The notes beneath the pieces are model-generated. The model was given only the letters and a program-made list of their open reading frames with translations. It was not told the DNA's origin and did no database searches. From assembly GCA_964393005.1 (NCBI GenBank), contig CAYMRR010000001.1:8321-72320 (forward strand): 64,000 bases of DNA. The letters run 5' to 3'. Shown here in pieces: positions 50,074 to 58,845 of this stretch. This DNA comes from UBA5272 sp964393005 (GTDB lineage Bacteria; Patescibacteriota; Minisyncoccia; Phycocordibacterales; UBA5272). Position numbers and translations under genes: made by a program. How positions within the stretch are numbered: position 1 is the stretch's first letter; every line of letters starts with the position of its first letter.

Positions 50074-50754
50074 ATGCTTTATTTTGAAAACGTTAGAAAA
50101 GAATATCCTGGTGGCTTTGTAGCTTTAGATGAAATTAATTTAACTATAGACAAAGGTGAGCTTGTTTCTATTGTTGGACATTCTGGAGCAGGCAAATCCA
50201 CTTTAGTTAAAATGATTTTGGCTGAAGAAAAGCCAACTTATGGAAAAGTTTCTTTTCACTCTCATGAAGTAAATAAATTGAAAGGTAAAAAGCTTACAGA
50301 TTATAGAAGAAAAATAGGAGTTGTTTTTCAAGATTATAGATTACTTTCTAATAAGACAGTTTTTGAAAATATAGCTTTTGCTATGGAAGCCGCAGGAAAA
50401 ACAGAAGAAGAAATTTTGCGAGATGTACCAAATGTATTGGATTTAGTAGATCTTAGAAATAAATATTTTCATTTTCCTAAAGAATTATCTGGTGGAGAAA
50501 GACAAAGAGTAGCTCTTGCTAGAGCTTTAGTAAATAGACCCGAAATAATAATAGCAGACGAGCCTACTGGAAATTTAGACCCTGTAAACACTTATGATAT
50601 TATTCAAATCTTAAAAAAGATCAATGATCTTGGTGCCACTGTTATTCTTACTACTCACAATAAAGGAGTTATAGACCATCTTAAAAAAAGAGTCATTACT
50701 ATGCAAGATGGAAAAGTTTTAAAAGACGAAAGAGAAGGTAAATATATATTATAG
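50074..50754 (+). CDS. ftsE: Cell-division ATP-binding protein FtsE
   Basis: 226-residue ABC ATPase that works with FtsX at the septum to control peptidoglycan hydrolases. Walker A is GHSGAGKST, the Q-loop VVFQDYRLL, the signature LSGGERQRVALARAL and Walker B IIIADEPTGNLDP. The DYRLL segment after the Q-loop glutamine is typical of FtsE. It is followed 18 bases later by ftsX. Confidence 0.97.
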   Translation: MLYFENVRKEYPGGFVALDEINLTIDKGELVSIVGHSGAGKSTLVKMILAEEKPTYGKVSFHSHEVNKLKGKKLTDYRRKIGVVFQDYRLLSNKTVFENIAFAMEAAGKTEEEILRDVPNVLDLVDLRNKYFHFPKELSGGERQRVALARALVNRPEIIIADEPTGNLDPVNTYDIIQILKKINDLGATVILTTHNKGVIDHLKKRVITMQDGKVLKDEREGKYIL

Positions 50755-50772
50755 TTTTAAAATAATAAAAAT

Positions 50773-51711
50773 ATGAATTTAAGAAAAAAAATAATATCAT
50801 CAAAAAGAGTTTCAAAATCTGGATTAGCTAATTTTTTAAGAAATAAAGTAGTTTCTATTTCTTCTATAGCTATTCTTACTACCACTTTAATAATTATTGG
50901 AGTATTCTTTTTCTTTAGAGGTATTTTTGACTATTCTATAACAGAAATAAGAAATAAAGTAGATATTAAAATTTATTTTAAACTAGATGCGGAAGATTCT
51001 CAAATATTAGAAATACAAGAAAAAATAGAAGGAATGCCTGAAGTAAAAGAAGTATTTTTAACTAATGCTATAGATGTTTTAGAAGAATTTAGAGAAACTC
51101 ATGCTAACAATCCTATTACTTTACAAGCTTTATCAGAGTTAGATGAAAACCCTTTTGGGTCTATGATGACTGTTATAGCTAAAGATATAAATAGTTATGA
51201 ATATATTTCTGATACTTTAAATAGAGATGTAGAATTTTTAGGCTCTTCCAATTCTGCTATAGATAAGATTAATTATTTAGAATTAAAACCTACAATAGAC
51301 AGATTAAACAATATTATCAAGTGGATTAATGCTATTGGCTACTGGATTACTTTACTTTTTGTAGTGATGAGTCTTTTAATTATCTTTAACACCATAAGGC
51401 TTTCTATATTTATATTTAGAGAAGAGATATCGGTTATGAGGCTTGTAGGTGCTTCCAAAATGTATATTAGAGGACCATTTTTGATAGAAGCTACTATATA
51501 TGCCTTTATTTCCTCAGTTTTAGCCATGCTTTTCTTTTTTCCTACCACTTATTATTTAGCTAAAAAGACTGTTATATTTTTCAACGGTTTAGATATTTTT
51601 AAATATTATTTAAACCATTTCTTTACATTATTTATTTTACTCCTTATAGTAAGCTTTATTTTAGCTATTTTTTCTTCTATTTTAGCAATGAGAAGACATT
51701 TAAAAATCTAA
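50773..51711 (+). CDS. ftsX: Cell-division membrane protein FtsX
   Basis: 312 residues with one membrane helix near residues 35-55, an extracellular domain (about 60-185, containing KIYFKLDAEDSQILEIQEKI) and three C-terminal helices. The FtsX core shows the SVMRLVGASKMYIRGPFLIEA segment. It transmits the ATPase cycle of FtsE to wall hydrolases outside. No matching EnvC or PcsB-like gene lies beside it; MltG and the DD-carboxypeptidase are the wall enzymes of this window. Confidence 0.95.
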   Translation: MNLRKKIISSKRVSKSGLANFLRNKVVSISSIAILTTTLIIIGVFFFFRGIFDYSITEIRNKVDIKIYFKLDAEDSQILEIQEKIEGMPEVKEVFLTNAIDVLEEFRETHANNPITLQALSELDENPFGSMMTVIAKDINSYEYISDTLNRDVEFLGSSNSAIDKINYLELKPTIDRLNNIIKWINAIGYWITLLFVVMSLLIIFNTIRLSIFIFREEISVMRLVGASKMYIRGPFLIEATIYAFISSVLAMLFFFPTTYYLAKKTVIFFNGLDIFKYYLNHFFTLFILLLIVSFILAIFSSILAMRRHLKI

Positions 51712-51763
51712 ATACTTATAAACATCTTGTTTATTGAATATTAAAAAACTGAGTTTCTTATGT

Positions 51764-51769
51764 TATAAT
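51764..51769 (+). promoter_or_regulatory. Extended -10 box of the membrane/TPR gene
   Basis: TGT-TATAAT, 37 bases before the start codon, separating this gene from ftsEX. Confidence 0.45.
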
Positions 51770-51806
51770 TAACTGTATTAAAAGTTAGTATATATTATTA
51801 TTATTT

Positions 51807-54209
51807 ATGTCAAAAAAAAGTTCTATTAATCAAATTTTAAAGTTTTTAAGTTATTTATTCGCATTCGTTTCTTTAGGATTCTTTACTTTTCTTAGAGTTC
51901 CTTTTTTATCAAATTCTGTATCTCTTGATATGAGTAAAAGTTTAGCTTTGCTTTCTTTAAGCACTATAGCTATTCTTTTATATATTATAAGTATTGCTAG
52001 AAAAAAAGAAGTACTTTTACCTAAAAATAAATTAGCTAAAATAATGCTAGGAGTATTTCCTGTTTTAGTATTATTATCTGTAGCTTTTTCTGGAAGTTTT
52101 TCTGATTCTTTATTTGCTAAATATGATTTCTTGCAAAGTGGAGTAACTCTACTAGCCGTTTTCTTTTCAGCATTTATAGTTTCTTCAGGTTTTAAAACCT
52201 ATGAAAGATTGTCTTGGATACTATTTATTTTAGGAGGATTTTTCATTACTCTACCAGTAATATTAGCTCTTATTTTCTCTAAATTAGGAGCTGCAGGTTT
52301 TGCTGCTGGTATTGTTTATTTTGTAGAAAGCTGGGATATAGTTTCTGTACTTGCTGCTATCATTATTTTAGCTTCATTACTTTATTATGAACTTATAGCT
52401 TCGTCTAAAGGGCAAAAACTATTTTCAGCCATAGTAGCTATACTTCATTTAGTTTTACTTTTCTTTATAATTATCCCAGATATTTGGTATATACTAACTC
52501 TTTCTTCTCTTTTTATCTTTTTCTTTACTAAAAATCAAAAGCAAAATGATAGAGAAGAAACTAGATTTTATGAGAGATTTTCCTTTTATATCTTTGCTTT
52601 TTCTCTTCTAATGTCTATTATCTTTGTGTTCTCTTCAAGCTTTACTTCTTCTATTTCTAATTCTTTATACAACTTTACTACAAGAGTAGTGGGAGTAGAA
52701 TATTCATTTATTAAGCCAAATCTTGGTTTAAGTATGGAAATAGTAGGTTCACAAATTAAAGAAGGAAGATTTTTTGGATCAGGTCCTGCAGAATTTTATA
52801 AAGCTTGGCAAAAGAATAAACCTCAATCTGTCATCGATTCAGAACTTTGGGGTGTAGAATTTACTTCTTCCTATTCTTCTTTAACTACTCTCGCTGTAAC
52901 TTTAGGGATTATTGGAGCTCTCGGAGTGCTTGCTTATATAGTTTCTATTGCTCTTAGTATTCTAAAAGTTCTTAAAAATAAAGAAAGATACAACCATATC
53001 TTAAACGAAGGAGATGAAACTAGATTTTATTTCTTACTTTCAGTAACTCTATTTATATTCTCTGTATTATTAGCTTTATTCTTTGTAAATGTAGCTTTAG
53101 CTTTTGTATTATTAGCTTTATCTTCAGCTATTGTTGTTTCAAAAACAATAGATTGGAAAGAATACAAACTTTCTAATATCTATTTAATAGTTGCATTTAT
53201 AGTATTCTTAGTAATATTAGTAGGCATAGTTGTTACTTCTAATAAAGTTAGAGCTGCTCATATTACAGAAAAAGCTCTTGCTAGTTATCAGGTTACAGAA
53301 AATTTAGATGAATTAGAAATAGGATTGGCTAAAGCCGCTAGAATTTCAGGAGATGATAATAATTATAGACTTCTTTCTCAATTCTATTTATTTAAAACTA
53401 GAATGATATTAAATACTTCTACTGAAGATATGGATATTGAAGTTTTGCAGAATGAAGTTCTTAATTCTATAAACAACGCTATCAATTCTTCTAAAACTGC
53501 TATTCGTTTAGATAATACAGACTACAATAACTATCTTACCCTTGGATCTGTATATACATTCTTAATGTCTATAGATCAAGCTAATAAAGATGTTATTTAC
53601 GAAAGTGCTAAAGAAATTTATGATGCAGCTATAGCTCTTTATCCTAAAAACCCATCATTATTCTTAAATCTTGCTGATTTAGAATATACTTATAATCAAG
53701 ATTCTTCTTCTACTATTACAGATACTATTCAAAAATCATTAGAAGTAAAACCTAATTATTCTTCAGCTTACTTCCTATTTTCACAGCTTGCAGCACAAAA
53801 TAACGATAGAGATACAGCTATCAAATATGCAGAACAAGCTATAGAAGCAAACCCTAGAGATGCTCAAGCCTATTTACAATATGGAATTTTGACTTTAGCT
53901 AATGAAGAGCTTACAGAAGAAGAGTTAAATATGGCATATACTTCTTTCTTAGCTGTAATGACACTCGAACCTAACAATACAGTAGGAGCCTACTATTTAG
54001 CTCTTACTTACACTTTAGCAGGAGAGTATAATAATGCTAAAAGCTTACTCTCTTCTTTAGAAGAAATCTTACCTGGTAATGAGCAAATTTTAGAACTTAA
54101 GAAATTCATTTCCGAAACAGAGTCTGCAGCTACCTTAGAAACTAATAGTTCAGAAAATACTTCAGATATAGAAGAAGAAATTTCTGAAATAGAAGAAGGA
54201 GAAGAATAA
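51807..54209 (+). CDS. Polytopic membrane protein with C-terminal TPR repeats (O-antigen ligase/polymerase-like)
   Basis: 800 residues. The first 480 or so contain about a dozen membrane segments with a large loop (residues 290-365, holding IKEGRFFGSGPAEFYKAW), the layout of Wzy/WaaL-type glycan polymerases and ligases. The last 310 are soluble and carry at least four TPR-like units (for example AIALYPKNPSLFLNLADLEY, AEQAIEANPRDAQAYLQYG). The tail is acidic (DIEEEISEIEEGEE). This fusion is known in proteins that handle cell-surface glycans. Substrate is not readable; next to ftsEX it may serve envelope building. Confidence 0.75.
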   Translation: MSKKSSINQILKFLSYLFAFVSLGFFTFLRVPFLSNSVSLDMSKSLALLSLSTIAILLYIISIARKKEVLLPKNKLAKIMLGVFPVLVLLSVAFSGSFSDSLFAKYDFLQSGVTLLAVFFSAFIVSSGFKTYERLSWILFILGGFFITLPVILALIFSKLGAAGFAAGIVYFVESWDIVSVLAAIIILASLLYYELIASSKGQKLFSAIVAILHLVLLFFIIIPDIWYILTLSSLFIFFFTKNQKQNDREETRFYERFSFYIFAFSLLMSIIFVFSSSFTSSISNSLYNFTTRVVGVEYSFIKPNLGLSMEIVGSQIKEGRFFGSGPAEFYKAWQKNKPQSVIDSELWGVEFTSSYSSLTTLAVTLGIIGALGVLAYIVSIALSILKVLKNKERYNHILNEGDETRFYFLLSVTLFIFSVLLALFFVNVALAFVLLALSSAIVVSKTIDWKEYKLSNIYLIVAFIVFLVILVGIVVTSNKVRAAHITEKALASYQVTENLDELEIGLAKAARISGDDNNYRLLSQFYLFKTRMILNTSTEDMDIEVLQNEVLNSINNAINSSKTAIRLDNTDYNNYLTLGSVYTFLMSIDQANKDVIYESAKEIYDAAIALYPKNPSLFLNLADLEYTYNQDSSSTITDTIQKSLEVKPNYSSAYFLFSQLAAQNNDRDTAIKYAEQAIEANPRDAQAYLQYGILTLANEELTEEELNMAYTSFLAVMTLEPNNTVGAYYLALTYTLAGEYNNAKSLLSSLEEILPGNEQILELKKFISETESAATLETNSSENTSDIEEEISEIEEGEE

Positions 54210-54226
54210 TAAACTATAAAATAAAA

Positions 54227-55216
54227 ATGCTAGGAAGAAAAAAAATCTTAGTTTCTGGAGTTCAGCCTAGTGGTAGGCTTCATATAGCTAACTATTTTGG
54301 AGCTATTAAGCAAATGGTAGAATTGGCTAATAAAAAAGAATATGAATCTTATATCTTTTTAGCTGATTATCATTCTATGACTTCTTTGCAAGACAAAGAT
54401 GAAAGGGTAAAATATACCCTAGAAGCAGCTGCTACTTATTTAGCATGTGGTTTAGATAAAAATAAAGTAAATATCTTTAAACAAAGTGATATACCATCTG
54501 TATCTCCTTTACCTATGCTTTTTTTAGCTCATTCTTTCAAAGATAAGGAAAGAGATAAAGAAAATGAAAAGAAAGATGTCAGTCTAGGTCTTTTGGATTA
54601 TCCTGTACTTATGGCTTCAGATATTTTAATCTATAAAGCAGATATAGTTCCAGCTGGCAAAGATCAAGAACAACATTTAGAAATAACTAGAGAATTAGCA
54701 GGAAAATACAATAGAGCTTATAAGACTAACACTTTTAACCAACCAAAAATATATTCTTCAAAAGAAAATTCTTTAATTTTAGGAATTGATGGTAATAAAA
54801 TGTCTAAAAGTAAAAATAATACAATTCCTATTTTTGCAGAAAGAGAAGAATTGCAAAAAATAATAATGAGTATCAAAACAGATAGTCTTTCTCCTACTGA
54901 TAAAAAAGATCCAGATACTAATAATATTTATAATATTCATAAATTATTTTTAAATCCAGAAGAAAACACAAAACTTAGAGAAAAATTTATAAATAGTGAC
55001 AAAACTCCATATAGTTATAAAGAAGCAAAAGAAGAACTTTTAGAAACTTTAGTAAATTATTTTAGAGAAATGAAGCAAAAGTATGACTACTATACTCAAA
55101 GCTCTAAAGGACAAAAAGAATTACTCTCTATACTTAAAAAAGGTGCTAAAAAAGCCAATAAAAAAGCTAGCTATACAATGAAAAAAGTAAGAGAAGAAAC
55201 TGGATTAGATTTTTAA
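54227..55216 (+). CDS. trpS: Tryptophanyl-tRNA synthetase
   Basis: 329 residues, normal for bacterial TrpRS. The N-terminus SGVQPSGRLHIANYFGAIKQ carries the class I HIGH-type signature, with GNKMSKSKNN as the KMSKS loop near residue 190 and the tryptophan pocket around LADYHSMT and QEQHLEITREL. It starts 17 bases after the TPR gene with only A-rich sequence before the ATG and may be on the same transcript. Confidence 0.97.
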   Translation: MLGRKKILVSGVQPSGRLHIANYFGAIKQMVELANKKEYESYIFLADYHSMTSLQDKDERVKYTLEAAATYLACGLDKNKVNIFKQSDIPSVSPLPMLFLAHSFKDKERDKENEKKDVSLGLLDYPVLMASDILIYKADIVPAGKDQEQHLEITRELAGKYNRAYKTNTFNQPKIYSSKENSLILGIDGNKMSKSKNNTIPIFAEREELQKIIMSIKTDSLSPTDKKDPDTNNIYNIHKLFLNPEENTKLREKFINSDKTPYSYKEAKEELLETLVNYFREMKQKYDYYTQSSKGQKELLSILKKGAKKANKKASYTMKKVREETGLDF

Positions 55217-55238
55217 ATTTAACCTATCTCTTTTATGG

Positions 55239-55244
55239 TATAAT
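55239..55244 (+). promoter_or_regulatory. Extended -10 box of scpA
   Basis: TGG-TATAAT, 20 bases before the scpA start. Confidence 0.45.
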
Positions 55245-55263
55245 TTACAAATAATTATAAGTT

Positions 55264-56025
55264 ATGCAAGAAGGATTTAATGTTACTCTAGAAAGGTTTT
55301 CTGGGCCTTATTTTAAATTGTTAGAACTGATAGAAGAAAGAAAATTGTCTATTAATGAATTTTCTTTAGCTGAGATAACAGATGCATATATTTCTTATAT
55401 TAAATCTTTACAAGAAATAAACTCTGAAAGATCCAACTCTAGCAAAGAGCTCAATATAGTAGATATTTCTCAATTTATAGCAGTAGCTTCGACTTTGATG
55501 CTAATAAAAGCTAAATCTCTTTTTCCTAATATGACTTATACAGAAGAGGAAAAAGAATCTATATCTGATTTAGAAAAAAAATTAGAGCTTTATAAATTGG
55601 TATTAGAAGCAGGTAAAAATATAAATAAAATATATAATAAAAATCCCGTCTACTCTATTTCAGGAGTTAAAAATGAAGAAGAAGTTTTTGCTTGGGATAA
55701 AAGGGTAAATATTGCTATGTTACACTCTATAGCCATAGCTTCTTTTTTAAAAATCCCCAAAAAAGAAAGAATGAAGCAAGTTGCTGTAAGACAAGTATTA
55801 AAAATAGAAGATGTTATAGAAAAATTATTAACTAGAGTTACAGATAGTTTTAATTTATCTTTTAAAGAATTTTCTAACTCTGTTTCAGGAAATGTAAAAA
55901 GTCTAGAAGAAAAAAAATCTGCTTTTATAGTTTCTTTTTTAGCTATGCTTGAACTTATAAAAAATGGAATATTAACTGCAGAACAAAGTGAAGAATTTAC
56001 AGATATTAATATTTCTAAAATCTAA
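55264..56025 (+). CDS. scpA: Segregation and condensation protein A (kleisin)
   Basis: The kleisin that bridges SMC heads. 253 residues: N-terminal SMC-neck binding helices (FSGPYFKLLELIEERKLSIN, EITDAYISYIKSLQE), a FIAVASTLMLIKAKSLFP helix and the C-terminal winged helix with SFLAMLELIKNGILTAEQ. With scpB directly after it and the short smc at 35 kb, the window encodes a complete condensin. Confidence 0.95.
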   Translation: MQEGFNVTLERFSGPYFKLLELIEERKLSINEFSLAEITDAYISYIKSLQEINSERSNSSKELNIVDISQFIAVASTLMLIKAKSLFPNMTYTEEEKESISDLEKKLELYKLVLEAGKNINKIYNKNPVYSISGVKNEEEVFAWDKRVNIAMLHSIAIASFLKIPKKERMKQVAVRQVLKIEDVIEKLLTRVTDSFNLSFKEFSNSVSGNVKSLEEKKSAFIVSFLAMLELIKNGILTAEQSEEFTDINISKI

Positions 56026-56042
56026 AAGCTATAGATTTTATA

Positions 56043-56051
56043 TGCTATAAT
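56043..56051 (+). promoter_or_regulatory. scpB promoter giving a leaderless mRNA
   Basis: TGC-TATAAT with the scpB ATG exactly 7 bases after the box, so the A of ATG is the expected first transcribed base. No -35 hexamer is clear. Confidence 0.55.
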
Positions 56052-56057
56052 TTAAAA

Positions 56058-56633
56058 ATGTTAGAAAATAGCCTATTAAAATATATATCTACTATTTTAT
56101 TTTTACAAAATAAACCTATTTCAATTTCTACAATAAAAGGCTTTTTGGAAAGTATTAATAATAATTCAAATGAAAAAGAGATTTTAGAATCTTTGGAACT
56201 TTTAAAAGAAAAACTTTTAGAAATAGGTCTTGTTTTAATAATAAATTCTAATAAAAATTATCTTAAAACTGAATATTCTATTGGAATAGATTCTCAATTG
56301 AGTAATTTATCTAAAAATATTAAACAAATAGAAATGGAGAAAGATTTATCTCCTGCAACCTTGCAAGTTCTTACTATTTGTGCATATTTAGGAACTTCTT
56401 CTAAGAATGAAATTTCTTTTATAAGAGGCATACAATCTTCTCAAAGTATTAGATCACTTTTAGTGAGAGGATTACTTAAAAGAGATGGAGAAAGATATTC
56501 TTTATCTACTGAAGCCTTACAAAATTTAGGGATTAATAAAATAGAAGATTTACCAGAATATGAAAAAATAAAACAAGATTTTACGGAAAGATTGCAAGAA
56601 GTTTTGTCTTTAGATAAAGAAGGAGATAAGTAA
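56058..56633 (+). CDS. scpB: Segregation and condensation protein B
   Basis: 191 residues with two winged-helix domains; the second begins LSPATLQVLTICAYLGTSSK, with ISFIRGIQSSQSIRSLLVRGLL, the usual ScpB signature region. ScpB dimers bind the centre of ScpA. It begins 32 bases after scpA behind its own extended -10 box. The carboxypeptidase gene starts 7 bases after its stop. Confidence 0.93.
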   Translation: MLENSLLKYISTILFLQNKPISISTIKGFLESINNNSNEKEILESLELLKEKLLEIGLVLIINSNKNYLKTEYSIGIDSQLSNLSKNIKQIEMEKDLSPATLQVLTICAYLGTSSKNEISFIRGIQSSQSIRSLLVRGLLKRDGERYSLSTEALQNLGINKIEDLPEYEKIKQDFTERLQEVLSLDKEGDK

Positions 56634-56640
56634 ATCATAT

Positions 56641-57636
56641 ATGAAAAAAAGGAAAGAAGATTTAATTAAAAGTAAAAATATTCAATATTTAGGGATAATA
56701 ACTATTATTATATCTTCTATTTTTTTCTTTACTTTTAACTCTTCTCCTAAAATATTTTTAAAAAATAATAATTTAGGCAAATTTCCTAATATTTTTAATA
56801 TTAAATCTCAACAAGAACTTTTTATTCGTCAATTATCTTTCTTAGAATCTCGTCATAAAAGTTTAGATATAAGTCATAAAAATATTCCAACAGATATTAT
56901 CGCTGAAAGTTATATAGTATATGATGTAAGAGATAATAAAGTCTTATATTCCAAAAATGAAAATAAAGTTTTACCTTTAGCTTCTCTTACTAAAGTGATA
57001 ACAGCTGCTACAGCAGTAAATCTGAAAAATAGAGAAACTAAAATAGTTATTAAAAGCTCTCTTATGCGAGAAGATGAAAAATTAGATTTTGGTTTGCAAG
57101 AAGGACAGATCTGGAAAATGTCAGACTTATTAAAATATGGACTAACTATATCTTCCAACTCTTCTATGGATATTATAGCTTCCACTATAGCTAGCTCTAA
57201 CAGAGAATTTGTAGGAAAAATGAATGATTATGTAAAAAGTTTAGGTTTTACTAAATTTCATTTTAATTCTGCTTCAGGATTAGATTATGGAGAAGTATTA
57301 GGAGGGGAAGGTACAGCTCTAGAATATGCAAAATTTTTAGCTAAAAGTTATGAATTAATTCCAGATTTACTTTCTTACACCACTAACTCGAGAATCAATA
57401 TTCTTTCAGAAGAAATTTCTCTATATCAAATCCCTAACACTTTTGCAGAAGCAGATAAATCTATAGCCCTATTAGCTTCTAAAACTGGCTTTACAGATGC
57501 AGCAGGGGGTAATTTGGCTATTATCTTTAATTATGAAATAAATAGACCTTTAGTCTTAGTAGTGCTAGGTTCTACTCCAGAAGGAAGATTTACCGATGTT
57601 TTAAAAATAAAAGAAGCTATTACAGGATTAAAATAA
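56641..57636 (+). CDS. D-alanyl-D-alanine carboxypeptidase family protein (penicillin-binding)
   Basis: 331 residues: an N-terminal signal-anchor helix (about 17-36) and a serine peptidase domain of the DacA/S11 type. The three active-site motifs are SLTK (in LPLASLTKVITAA), SSN (in TISSNSSMDII) and KTG (in SKTGFTDAAGG). It would trim pentapeptides on the outer face of the membrane. The C-terminal beta domain of classic PBP5-type enzymes is absent. It follows scpB by 7 bases. Confidence 0.9.
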   Translation: MKKRKEDLIKSKNIQYLGIITIIISSIFFFTFNSSPKIFLKNNNLGKFPNIFNIKSQQELFIRQLSFLESRHKSLDISHKNIPTDIIAESYIVYDVRDNKVLYSKNENKVLPLASLTKVITAATAVNLKNRETKIVIKSSLMREDEKLDFGLQEGQIWKMSDLLKYGLTISSNSSMDIIASTIASSNREFVGKMNDYVKSLGFTKFHFNSASGLDYGEVLGGEGTALEYAKFLAKSYELIPDLLSYTTNSRINILSEEISLYQIPNTFAEADKSIALLASKTGFTDAAGGNLAIIFNYEINRPLVLVVLGSTPEGRFTDVLKIKEAITGLK

Positions 57637-57734
57637 ATACAAAGAAAGAAAAAGTTATTGTCAAGATCTTGTAGATATAAGTTTTGTGTATAATATAAAA
57701 ATATAACATTATTTATCTAATTAATATTAAAATT

Positions 57735-58838
57735 ATGCCTGGACCTATTAGCGGACAAAATATAGAACTTACTTTATCAACTTTATCTATTTTCAAAATA
57801 TTATGGCCTTCTATTACGGCTTTCTTTTTTGGGATAATAATAACTCCTTTTGTTTCTAATTATTTATATAAAAAAGAAATGTGGAAAAAGAAAAATATAG
57901 AAACTACTATAGATGGCAATGAAGCTACTCTTACAGCTTCTATATTACAAGATGGAAAAAGAAAAACTCCTCGTCTTGGTGGTTTGGTAATTGTTCTTTC
58001 TGTACTTTTTACTCTACTTCTTTATTATCTTTTAGCTGTTATTTTCCATTTTAATATTTTTAGCAAGTTAAATTTTATTTCTAGAAACCAAACATGGCTT
58101 CCAATACTTATTTTTGCTTTTGCTGCTCTAGTAGGGCTTTGGGATGATTTAGCTTCTGTTAAAATACTTAAAAAAGAAAGCAAGAAAAAAGAACCAGGCC
58201 TTTCTCTTAAAACTAGATTATTCTTTGTAGTTATTTTCGCTATTTTATCAGGATTATGGTTTTATTTTAAATTAGATTTTACTTCTATTCATTTTCCATT
58301 TTTAGGAGATTTGTTTTTAGGTAAATATGTGATTTTGTTATTTATATTAGTCTTTCTTGGAATGTATGGAGCTTCTAATATAGATGGGTTAGACGGACTT
58401 TCTGGAGGTTTATTTTCTTTTCTTTATTTTTCTTATGGTATTATAGCTTTAATAAATAATCAAATAGATATTGCTACTTTGTGTTTTGTGGTCTCTGGAG
58501 CTGTTTTAGCTTTTCTTTGGTTCAATGTTCCACCAGCAAGATTTTATCTGTCTGAAGTAGGATATATGCCACTTTCTATACTTCTAGGCTTTATAGCTAT
58601 AATGACCAATGCTCCATTTCTGTTACTCATTATAGCTATGCCTTTTGTTATTACAGAGATTACTACTATTCTCCAACTCTTATCTAAAAAGTTTCGTAAT
58701 AAAAAAATATTTCCGATAACTCCTATTCATAATACTTTTGTATATATAGGATGGTCTAAAGAAAAAGTTGTTATGAGATATTGGATAATAGGAGCTATTG
58801 TTTCCTTACTCGGTATAGCTATTTATTTAATTTCTTAA
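57735..58838 (+). CDS. mraY: Phospho-MurNAc-pentapeptide transferase MraY
   Basis: Makes lipid I at the inner face of the membrane. 367 residues with about ten membrane segments. The conserved loops are KRKTPRLGGLVI, GLWDDLASVK, SNIDGLDGLSGGL and the C-terminal TPIHNTFVYIGWSKEKVVMR, which resembles the MraY PIHHHFE loop more than WecA. A TATAAT box lies at 57689-57694. mraY-ftsW-murG follow each other within 40 bases, a compact part of the dcw cluster; murD, usually between mraY and ftsW, is missing. Confidence 0.92.
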   Translation: MPGPISGQNIELTLSTLSIFKILWPSITAFFFGIIITPFVSNYLYKKEMWKKKNIETTIDGNEATLTASILQDGKRKTPRLGGLVIVLSVLFTLLLYYLLAVIFHFNIFSKLNFISRNQTWLPILIFAFAALVGLWDDLASVKILKKESKKKEPGLSLKTRLFFVVIFAILSGLWFYFKLDFTSIHFPFLGDLFLGKYVILLFILVFLGMYGASNIDGLDGLSGGLFSFLYFSYGIIALINNQIDIATLCFVVSGAVLAFLWFNVPPARFYLSEVGYMPLSILLGFIAIMTNAPFLLLIIAMPFVITEITTILQLLSKKFRNKKIFPITPIHNTFVYIGWSKEKVVMRYWIIGAIVSLLGIAIYLIS

Positions 58839-58845
58839 TTTTTAC

